Assembly (NCBI GenBank): GCA_017396005.1
Contig: JAFQNG010000036.1
Coordinates: 1-38,057, forward strand
Length of the DNA stretch: 38,057 nucleotides
Direction of reading: 5' to 3'
DNA from: Desulfovibrio sp.
Lineage (GTDB): Bacteria; Desulfobacterota; Desulfovibrionia; Desulfovibrionales; Desulfovibrionaceae
Below are positions 8,266 to 15,389 of the stretch, piece after piece. The first letter of the stretch is position 1. The number at the start of each line of letters is the position of its first letter. The position numbers and the translations under genes are program-made. Below the pieces are notes generated by a model. That model did no database searches. It was not told where the DNA came from and worked only from the letters and a program-made list of their open reading frames with translations.

Positions 8266-8312
8266 AATGTGACTGCTTTTCTTCCGTCACATTCCCGCAA
8301 AGCGATCACAGC

Positions 8313-9545
8313 ATGAACATCCTTTTCGCTCACAACAATTTTCCAGGGCAGTTCCACCGCCTGGCTGTGGAGCTGGCGGCCAGACCGGGGCATCGGGTAG
8401 TTTTTCTTTCCCAATACCGGCGGGCAGATGTCAATGTGCCCGGCGTAGACTGGGTACAGGTACCGCTGGCAGCCGAAGAAAAGCATCCCAGTGCACCGCG
8501 GCGCAAGTACCTCACACTGCTGGCCAGAGGCGAAAGATTTGCCGACAGCATGCTGCAGCTGGCCAGACAGGGCTTCAAGCCTGATGTAGTATACGGCCAT
8601 GTGGGTTTCGGATGCTGCATCTACGCGCCAGACATCTTCCCCCAGGCTATGCACATGGGATATTTCGAGTGGTATTACACCAATCAGGCTGATACACGCT
8701 TTTTTGCAGGCAATAAACCAGTTTCGCTGACTACCAGGGCAGAGAACCGCCAGTGCAATATGTGTACGCTTTCAGCCCTCAAAGAATGCACTGTAGGCAT
8801 CTGCCCCACACACTGGCAACGGGAACAGCACCCACCGGAATTTCATCAGAAACTGCATGTGCTGCATGACGGCGTGGACACGCAGTTTTTCTCCCCTGTC
8901 AAAAGGGAGGGCAGCGGGCTGCGTCTCAAAAGCCTGGATCTTTCCGGAGCAGAAGAGATCGTTACCTATGCCACACGCGGGCTGGAGCCATATCGCGGCT
9001 TCCCCACGTTCTACCGCAGCCTGCCTGCCCTGCTGGAGGCCCGCCCTGGAGCCCATATCGTCATAATGGCCGATGATCGCTCAGCTTATGGCGGCCCGCG
9101 CAAGGACGGCAAGACCTGGCGTGAGGTCCTGCGTGAAGAAGTCAGGGTAGATGAGGAGCGCGTGCACTTCCTGCCCTTCCAGCCCTATGATCAGTACCGT
9201 ACGCTCCTGCGCGCTTCTGATGTTCATGTTTATCTGACAGCACCCTTCGTACTTTCCTGGTCATTGCTGGAAGCCATGAGCTGTGGCTGCCTTGTGGTTG
9301 CCTCGGATACCGAGCCTGTACGCGAAGTGCTGCGTCACGGAGTCAATGGTTTTCTGACTGACTTCTGGGATCATGCTGCCCTGGCCCGGCGACTTGTGGC
9401 CTGTCTGGAACGGAAGAAAGAGTTGCAAGCCCTGCGACAACAGGCCCGACGGACCATTCTGGCCAATTATGACCTGCGCAAGCTTCTGCCCCGACATCTG
9501 GAGCTGATGCAGGCAGGCCTTCACCTCAAACGCGCTACAGACTGA
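8313..9545 (+). CDS. Glycosyltransferase family 4 protein
   Basis: A 410-residue GT-B type glycosyltransferase. The N-terminus begins with a MNILFAHNNFPGQF strand-turn typical of GT4 acceptor domains. The C-terminal half has a TRGLEPYRGF strand and the nucleotide-sugar-binding segment EAMSCGCLVVASDTEPVREV (about 320-340), with the glutamates of the E-X7-E type. The likely reaction is transfer of a sugar from an NDP-sugar to a glycan, lipid or protein acceptor in the cytosol. It is the first gene after a strong promoter and is followed after 2 bases by the type I secretion ABC transporter, so it may modify the secreted protein or a surface polymer it attaches to. The ribosome site before the ATG is poor. 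Confidence 0.85.
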   Translation: MNILFAHNNFPGQFHRLAVELAARPGHRVVFLSQYRRADVNVPGVDWVQVPLAAEEKHPSAPRRKYLTLLARGERFADSMLQLARQGFKPDVVYGHVGFGCCIYAPDIFPQAMHMGYFEWYYTNQADTRFFAGNKPVSLTTRAENRQCNMCTLSALKECTVGICPTHWQREQHPPEFHQKLHVLHDGVDTQFFSPVKREGSGLRLKSLDLSGAEEIVTYATRGLEPYRGFPTFYRSLPALLEARPGAHIVIMADDRSAYGGPRKDGKTWREVLREEVRVDEERVHFLPFQPYDQYRTLLRASDVHVYLTAPFVLSWSLLEAMSCGCLVVASDTEPVREVLRHGVNGFLTDFWDHAALARRLVACLERKKELQALRQQARRTILANYDLRKLLPRHLELMQAGLHLKRATD

Positions 9546-9547
9546 AC

Positions 9548-12070
9548 ATGCTGCTGCCCTCTTCCATCGTGCCATGTCTGGCCCTGGCGGCCCTGGCCTG
9601 TAAACTGCCCGTCCCCCCTTCTCTGCGATTGCCTGAAGAAAAGAATCTGGATGCGGACCGGCTGGACCATTACGCGCGCCTGCTGGGCTTTACAGTCACC
9701 GCAGTACAGGGCGAGGCCCTTAGCGAAATCATGCAGCGCCCTCTGGCAGCGCCAGCTGTTCTGCCCCTGCGGGACGGTACATGCGTACTCCTGGCAGGAC
9801 AAATACGGGCCAAACAAAAGGCCGTACTGCTGGCCCCTGGTGAAAAGGGCGCAAAACAGTTTCAGGAAGACACGGCAGTACTGGCATCACGCTGGTCCGG
9901 CGTAGCTATACTTTTACAACCACAACGCCACCCGCACCGTCATGTACGTGCGCTGGTCAGCGTGGCACGGCACTATGGCAAGGATCTGGCTGCCGAAGAC
10001 CTTATCCATGCCTATCTCCTGCAGGAAAGAGAACCCGATGCCACGCTTTTCATGCGTATACTGAATGAGCAGGGCTTTGAAGGCCGCACTGCCCAGGCCG
10101 CCCTGGATAATCTGGCCGAGATGCCCTCAGCCCTGCCTGTACTGCTGCACTGCCAGGGCGGTGGCCTGCTGGTACTTTGGAGCCTGGGCGAAGATGGTAC
10201 GCTGGAAGTGGAAAATCCTGATCAGCCTCAGGGTGGTCGTGTGCGTGTACCTCGCACCGAGGTGGAAAAGCTGCTGGATGGTCGCATGACATTCATCAAG
10301 GCGCTTGAGGTAGACAGTGCCATCCCCAAAGAACATAAGGGATTTGGCCTGGGCTTTTTTCTGCGCGAGATCAGACAGATGAAAGCCAATATGGCTGAAG
10401 TGGGCCTCGCAGCTCTGGCCTTGCAGGTCATTGCCCTGGCCATGCCCCTTTTTTTTCAGATCATCATCGACAGAGTGGTCACCCATCAGGCCGAAAGTAC
10501 CCTGCATGTGCTGGCTCTGGGTATGCTGGTGGCCATCCTTTTTGAGGGCGCCTTCGGCTGGCTGCGCTCCTATCTGCTGCTCTACACTACCAGCGTCATT
10601 GATCTGCGCCTGGCCATGCGCACTTTCGAGCACCTCTGCCGTATATCCCTCCCCTTTTTCGAACGCATGCCTGCAGGTGTGCTTATCAAGCACATGCAGC
10701 AGCCGGAAAAAATACGCGAATTCCTTACAGGACGACTGTTCGGTACCATGCTGGACAGCATCTCCCTGCTGGTAGTTCTGCCTGTACTGCTGGCCTACAG
10801 CTGGCGGCTCACCCTGCTGGTCCTGCTTTTCTCCGGCCTGAGTGCTCTGGTCATCTATCTGGCTATGGGGCCTTTTCGCTCCCGTCTGCAGGATCTCTAT
10901 GCCACTGAAGGAGAACGTCAGGCCTTTCTGGTAGAAAACATACATGCCATGCCCACCATCAAATCCCTTTCTCTGGAACCCATGCGACGGCGCGGCTGGG
11001 ACAACAGGGCAGCCGTGGCAACGGGCATGCGTTTTCGTGTGGGCAAAATGTCCATCGCCATCAGCACCTTCATGCAGATCATGCAGAAATGCATGACTCT
11101 GGGAATCCTCTGGTGGGGTGTCTATCAGGTCTTTGACAATGTCATGACTGTAGGCGCACTGGTGGCCTTTAATATGTATTCGGCCCGGGTCAGCGGCCCT
11201 CTGGTGCAAATGGCCGGGCTCATACAGCAGTATCAGGAAACCAACATTTCCCTGCGCATGCTGGCACAGATCATGGACGAACCAGCAGAAGCGGGGGAAG
11301 CACGTGGCGTACTGCCGCGCATTGAGGGGGCCGTACGCTGCAAGGACGTGACCTTTCGTTACAGCCCACAGTCAGCCCCTGCCCTTTCGGGCGTGAGCTT
11401 CGACTTTCCGGCAGGCAGCGTCATCGGTATCGTAGGAAAATCCGGGTCAGGTAAAAGCACGCTCACTCGTCTTCTGCAGCGCATTCAATCCCTGCAGGAA
11501 GGCGACATCTGGATAGACAAACATAATATACGCGATCTGGACATGGTGCACCTGCGCCGCTCCATAGGCGTTGTTCTGCAGGAAAATTTTCTGTTTCGGG
11601 GCCGTGTGCGCGACAATATCGCTGTGACCCGCCCCACGGCCACCTTGGAAGAAATCATGCATGCAGCACGTATGGCCGCAGCTCATGAATTCATAGAAAG
11701 CCTGCCAGACGGTTACAATACCCTTCTGGAAGAGGGAGGCTCCAACCTCTCAGGAGGTCAGCGGCAACGTCTGGCCATTGCCCGTGCCCTGCTCACTGAT
11801 CCACGTCTGATGATCTTTGATGAAGCTACCAGTGCCCTTGACCCGGAAAGCGAAGCTGAAATACAGGCTAATATCCGGGCCATCTCGCGTGGACGGACCA
11901 TGCTCATCGTCAGTCACCGCCTGTCCATGCTGCGCCATGCCGATGCCATACTGGTGCTGGATAAAGGACGTCTGGCAGGTCAGGGCACACATGACGAGTT
12001 ATACAGAAGCTGTGAAATCTACCGCAATCTCTGGGATACGCAAAATGCAGTACAGGAGGGGGCGGCATGA
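9548..12070 (+). CDS. Type I secretion ABC transporter (permease/ATPase, HlyB-like) with two C39-like domains
   Basis: An 840-residue half-transporter, about 130 longer than HlyB. Residues about 265-590 are the six-helix transmembrane domain, beginning after FFLREIRQMK. Residues about 605-835 are the ATPase, with Walker A GKSGSGKST (about 629-637), signature LSGGQRQR (about 734), Walker B LMIFDEA (about 753-759) and H-loop SHR (about 787). The N-terminal region appears to hold two successive C39-like domains (about 10-125 and 130-255); neither shows the catalytic Cys/His of true C39 peptidases, as in HlyB, where the domain only binds substrate. It exports an unfolded protein across both membranes with an HlyD adaptor and a TolC channel. 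The stop overlaps the hlyD-like start by ATGA. Confidence 0.9.
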   Translation: MLLPSSIVPCLALAALACKLPVPPSLRLPEEKNLDADRLDHYARLLGFTVTAVQGEALSEIMQRPLAAPAVLPLRDGTCVLLAGQIRAKQKAVLLAPGEKGAKQFQEDTAVLASRWSGVAILLQPQRHPHRHVRALVSVARHYGKDLAAEDLIHAYLLQEREPDATLFMRILNEQGFEGRTAQAALDNLAEMPSALPVLLHCQGGGLLVLWSLGEDGTLEVENPDQPQGGRVRVPRTEVEKLLDGRMTFIKALEVDSAIPKEHKGFGLGFFLREIRQMKANMAEVGLAALALQVIALAMPLFFQIIIDRVVTHQAESTLHVLALGMLVAILFEGAFGWLRSYLLLYTTSVIDLRLAMRTFEHLCRISLPFFERMPAGVLIKHMQQPEKIREFLTGRLFGTMLDSISLLVVLPVLLAYSWRLTLLVLLFSGLSALVIYLAMGPFRSRLQDLYATEGERQAFLVENIHAMPTIKSLSLEPMRRRGWDNRAAVATGMRFRVGKMSIAISTFMQIMQKCMTLGILWWGVYQVFDNVMTVGALVAFNMYSARVSGPLVQMAGLIQQYQETNISLRMLAQIMDEPAEAGEARGVLPRIEGAVRCKDVTFRYSPQSAPALSGVSFDFPAGSVIGIVGKSGSGKSTLTRLLQRIQSLQEGDIWIDKHNIRDLDMVHLRRSIGVVLQENFLFRGRVRDNIAVTRPTATLEEIMHAARMAAAHEFIESLPDGYNTLLEEGGSNLSGGQRQRLAIARALLTDPRLMIFDEATSALDPESEAEIQANIRAISRGRTMLIVSHRLSMLRHADAILVLDKGRLAGQGTHDELYRSCEIYRNLWDTQNAVQEGAA

Positions 12071-13134
12071 ATATTAAAGCTTTTCTGAATGTACTGCAGC
12101 TCAGACTGCACAAGACAGCACCAGGAACAAAAGAGGACTGCCCGGCCAAGGCAGCACGGCAGGAGCTGCCGGCAGAGATACTGCGTTTTCAGCCGGACAG
12201 TGTTCTGCTGGAACGGGCCAAGCCGCCCCTGGGTGCCCGCTGGACCCTTTACCTGCTGGCTCTTTTCCTCCTGCTGCTCCTGCTCTGGTCCATCTTCGGC
12301 CGCATGGACCGTATCGTCATGGCTGACGGCAAGATAGTCACCATCGACACACCGGTCGTCCTGCAATCCTACAATATCGCCCTGATCAAGGACATCCGCG
12401 TGGCAATGGGGCAGCGTGTACAAAAGGATGAGGTCCTGGTAGTACTGGACGCTACTGTTGCCCAGGCCGACATGAGCCAGCTGCGCGACCGCATCAGCAG
12501 CCTTACAGCCCAGGCCCGACGGCTGGAGTGCGAGATAGAGGACAAACCCTACCCGCCCGAAGGAGAACTTCCGGCCCCTGATAGTACTGCCGAAGCACGG
12601 GAACAACGCCTGCAGGCAAGTATCTACGCCAGTCGTCAGCAGGAGTTTGCTTCGCGTCTCAAAACCTATGAAGAGCAGCTCAAACGCCTGCATGCAGAAA
12701 GCGCGGCTACCGCCGGCGACCTGGAACACCGTCGGGAACGCCTCAGAATATTCACAGAATTTGAGCACATGCGCCGCCAGCTCTATGAACGCGGCATTGA
12801 AGCCAGAGCTGGTTTTCTGGAGGCCCAGAAAGACCGACATTCAGTAGCAGGCGATGTCTTGCGTATGGAGAGCAGCCTGCAGGAATTACAGCATGAGATA
12901 GCCAGAGTTGAGGCAGACCGCGCCTCCTACCTCACCGGCTGGCGCAGCAGTGCCGCTCAGGAGCTGGTTTCTGTGCGTCGTCAGTTGGACGAAAGCCGAG
13001 AACAGCTGAACAAGGCTGAAAAAATGGGAGAACTGGTGGACATACGTGCCCCCATGGACAGTGTGGTGCTGGAAGTAGCGCGACGCAACGTAGGCTCTGT
13101 AGCAGACGAGGCCGAACCCCTGGTCACCCTGGTA

Positions 13135-13139
13135 CCCCC
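13135..13139 (+). other. C5 run at the hlyD frameshift
   Basis: In the upstream frame the codons read GTA CCC CCT GGA; with one C fewer they read GTA CCC CTG GAT and join the downstream HlyD frame. The upstream frame stops at 13177-13179. Confidence 0.8.
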
Positions 13140-13477
13140 TGGATGCCCCGCTGGAAGTGGATGTGGAGATACGCCCTGAAGATATCGGTTATGTGCGCGT
13201 AGGTCAGACTGCCCGCGTCAAGCTGACTACACTGCCCTTTCAAAAGCATGGCAAAATGGACGCCACAGTGCTGGCCGTCAGTGAAGACGCCTTTCTCAGG
13301 CAGACTCCGGCAGGGGAACGCAGTGTCTATCGCGCCCGTCTCAAGCTGCCAGCTGATCCACTGGCAGATATGCGCAATCTTCCCAAGGGCTTCGCCATCA
13401 TGCCCGGCATGACTGTCATGGCAGAAATCAATATCGGCGACAGGCGCATCATTGAGTATTTTCTCTATCCCATCCTT

Positions 13478-13499
13478 GCAGGCTTTGATCAAAGCCTGC
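13478..13499. repeat. 22-bp perfect palindrome at the 3' end of the hlyD-like gene
   Basis: The half-site GCAGGCTTTGA is followed directly by its reverse complement. It lies in the last codons of the adaptor, between two convergent operons, and could form a hairpin on either transcript. No T-tract follows on either strand, so a role as bidirectional terminator is possible but not shown. Confidence 0.5.
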
Positions 13500-13537
13500 G
13501 TGAGCCAAGATAGAGAGCCCTGCGCATCGTTTGACGC

Positions 13538-14269
13538 CTACTCCTGTACTGTGGCATCCTGTACGTCCACAATCTTAACGCCGAATTCTGCCACAGACGC
13601 AGGAGGATCATAGAAAAGCACCATAAAGGGCACTTCACCGCCCTGCTTTACATTGGTGTTGTTGGTCAAGATTTCAACCTTATTGCCTAGGAAGGACTCC
13701 AGCTCCTTCTGGCTGAGCACCTGTAATTGAAAGAGAGAAAGCTGTGTGCCTGCCCATTGTTTCTTCTCGCTGAGAACCTTTCTGTCTCTGTCATAAATGG
13801 CAGCCTGCACAGCGATCAGAGCTTTAGGCTGGGGAAATTCATTGACTACCCGCCCCTCAATGACAAAGACTTTACCTACCTTTTCATTCTCCACAATGTA
13901 CTGACGTACATTGCGCATGGTAAGCAGCTCTACCTTTTTGGCCAGGCTTTCTGCTGAGGCCGACTCAGCCGGAGGGAGATCCCTGAGTCCATAATACCAG
14001 TAGGCCCCAATACCCAACGCGCATAGAAGTAGTACAGCCAGAGCCGTCATCAGTTTGCCCCGTCTGCCGGAGTGCACAGTACTGTCTGTTCCGGGGCTTC
14101 TCAATCCAGCCAAAGAATTACTGCCCTGTTCCGGGGCAGCATCCTTTGCTCCTCGCTCCGGCATCGCAAAGATATTTTTACAGATAGAACAGCGCAACCG
14201 TGCCCCATTTCTGATCAGATCGTCAGGTAAGTTAAACCGGCTCGCGCACTGAGGACATTTCACTTCCAT
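13538..14269 (-). CDS. Zinc-ribbon membrane protein, MJ0042/DUF3426 family
   Basis: A 243-residue protein. The N-terminus is an MJ0042-type zinc ribbon with CPQC (Cys5, Cys8) and CSIC (Cys27, Cys30). A low-complexity linker leads to one transmembrane helix (about 73-95) and a C-terminal DUF3426-like domain of about 145 residues, predicted on the outer face of the membrane. In this family the ribbon sits in the cytoplasm; the function is unknown. It is the last gene of the minus-strand metH operon, 29 bases after hpt, and converges on the secretion adaptor gene. Confidence 0.8.
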   Translation of the reverse strand: MEVKCPQCASRFNLPDDLIRNGARLRCSICKNIFAMPERGAKDAAPEQGSNSLAGLRSPGTDSTVHSGRRGKLMTALAVLLLCALGIGAYWYYGLRDLPPAESASAESLAKKVELLTMRNVRQYIVENEKVGKVFVIEGRVVNEFPQPKALIAVQAAIYDRDRKVLSEKKQWAGTQLSLFQLQVLSQKELESFLGNKVEILTNNTNVKQGGEVPFMVLFYDPPASVAEFGVKIVDVQDATVQE

Positions 14270-14298
14270 GTCAAAGACTCCAAGGCAGTGACAAATGG

Positions 14299-14841
14299 CT
14301 ATTCAGGGATAATCTCATACACGCCGGGCAATGCCCGAAAACGTTCTGCATAGTCCAGCCCGTAACCTACAATGAAACCTCTCTCCAGTGAAAAGCCGAT
14401 AAAATCAGCTTTCACCGTATTCTGCCGACGCTCATGCTTGTCCACAAGGGTAGCCAGACGCAGACTGCGGGGCCGACGGGCAGCAAACTGATCCAATAAA
14501 AAGCGCATGCTGCGACCGCTGTCCACAATATCCTCAACGATCAGCACATGCTTACCGCTGATATCACTCTCCACATCCTTACTGAAAATCACATGGCCGG
14601 AGCTGACATCACTTTTGCCATAGCTTGCCAGCCGTACGAAGTCCAGCTCCACATTGCGGTTTTGCAAACATCGCACCAGATCACTGAAAAAAACAAAACC
14701 ACCTTTGAGTACACAGACAACGACCAGCGTCTCCTCTCCATAGCAGGCGTCTACCTGGGCGGCCACCTCACGTACACGGGCAGCAATCTGCTCTGCACTA
14801 AAAACCACCCTCAGGTCTTTAATACGCAATTCCTCACCCAT
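14299..14841 (-). CDS. hpt: Hypoxanthine phosphoribosyltransferase
   Basis: A 180-residue purine salvage enzyme that converts hypoxanthine (and usually guanine) plus PRPP to IMP/GMP in the cytosol. The PRPP-binding loop VLIVEDIVDSGRSM is at about 99-112, preceded by the VCVLKGGFVFFSDL strand-loop (about 42-56) and followed by a DFIGFSLERGFIVGYGLDYAE-like segment expected for base binding. Length and motifs match bacterial Hpt throughout. AGGGAGAT is a good ribosome site. It lies 50 bases after the thioredoxin-like gene and 29 before the DUF3426 gene in the same direction, so it is probably part of the metH operon. Confidence 0.93.
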   Translation of the reverse strand: MGEELRIKDLRVVFSAEQIAARVREVAAQVDACYGEETLVVVCVLKGGFVFFSDLVRCLQNRNVELDFVRLASYGKSDVSSGHVIFSKDVESDISGKHVLIVEDIVDSGRSMRFLLDQFAARRPRSLRLATLVDKHERRQNTVKADFIGFSLERGFIVGYGLDYAERFRALPGVYEIIPE

Positions 14842-14891
14842 GACATCTCCCTGTCTGACGCTCCATCGCCGTATAGCGGCAGCAGGAACGA

Positions 14892-15389
14892 TTACTGTCG
14901 CGAAAGCTGATCAATAACAGATATGAGGCTCGCCTCATCCAGCACACCTGAATGCGAGGCAGCCAGTTTGCCGTCCCGTCCGTACAGCACATTATGCGGG
15001 ATGCTGCTGACCCGATAGGCCCGAGCTACATTCCTGTCAACGGTATACACAGGATAATCCATACCCATCTGCCGAATAAAGGGGGGAACAGCCGCAGCGC
15101 TGTCATCCACCGAAAGACTGACTATCAGTACATCCTTGCCCGCAAATCGTTCATGTGCTTTGATCAGGTAAGGGATCTCCGTACGGCACGGGGGGCACCA
15201 TGTGGCAAAGAAGTTAAGCAGTACGACTTTGCCCTTGTTTTCCTGCAAAAGCCTGGCCAAACCCGGCATGTCAAGATGCGGCAAATCCTTGCTGAAGGCC
15301 GCCGCTGGCAGCAGTACGAGACTCAAAAGTATAAGAAGAAAAAATTTTTTCATAACACTGTCCATTCCGGCGTTCTGACAGTACGCCAT
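14892..15389 (-). CDS. TlpA-like secreted thioredoxin-fold protein
   Basis: A 165-residue thiol-disulfide protein. A hydrophobic segment (about 16-32, MKKFFLLILLSLVLLPAAAF when read from Met13) is a signal peptide or anchor. The thioredoxin active site WCPPC (Cys65, Cys68) and cis-Pro131 in SSIPHN are present, as in TlpA/ResA reductases that act on periplasmic proteins or c-type cytochrome assembly. The first ATG directly abuts the metH stop and has an AAGGAA ribosome site 9 bases upstream, while Met13 gives a more typical signal peptide; I kept the longer form. It is co-transcribed with metH and hpt. Confidence 0.87.
   Translation of the reverse strand: MAYCQNAGMDSVMKKFFLLILLSLVLLPAAAFSKDLPHLDMPGLARLLQENKGKVVLLNFFATWCPPCRTEIPYLIKAHERFAGKDVLIVSLSVDDSAAAVPPFIRQMGMDYPVYTVDRNVARAYRVSSIPHNVLYGRDGKLAASHSGVLDEASLISVIDQLSRQ

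Larger units (their letters stand above)
12067..13513 (+). pseudogene. HlyD-family periplasmic adaptor of type I secretion, interrupted by +1 frameshift
   Basis: Two overlapping frames together form one membrane fusion protein of about 481 residues. The first (12067-13179) gives a cytoplasmic tail, one transmembrane helix (about 59-78), a lipoyl-like half (VADGK..., QRVQKDEVLVVLDAT), and a long coiled-coil hairpin (about 130-320), then runs out of frame. The second frame (in frame by 13157, ending at 13513) continues with the beta-barrel and C-terminal part (DVEIRPEDIGYVRVGQTARVKL ... GMTVMAEINIGDRR), the classical HlyD ending. Removing one C from the C5 run at 13135-13139 restores continuity, giving VTLVPLDAPLEVDVEI. 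A strong AGGAGG ribosome site precedes the start, which overlaps the transporter stop. It may be a real mutation, a sequencing error or a slippage-rescued gene. Confidence 0.85.

Noticed and set aside
8268..8291. CRP-like site TGTGA...TCACA at the glycosyltransferase promoter
   Set aside because: The half-sites are 14 bases apart instead of 6 and lie downstream of the promoter, so a CRP/FNR site is unlikely.
10127..11209. 360-codon open frame on the minus strand opposite the ABC exporter gene
   Set aside because: His/Gln-rich shadow of a strongly conserved gene; no ribosome site or domain.
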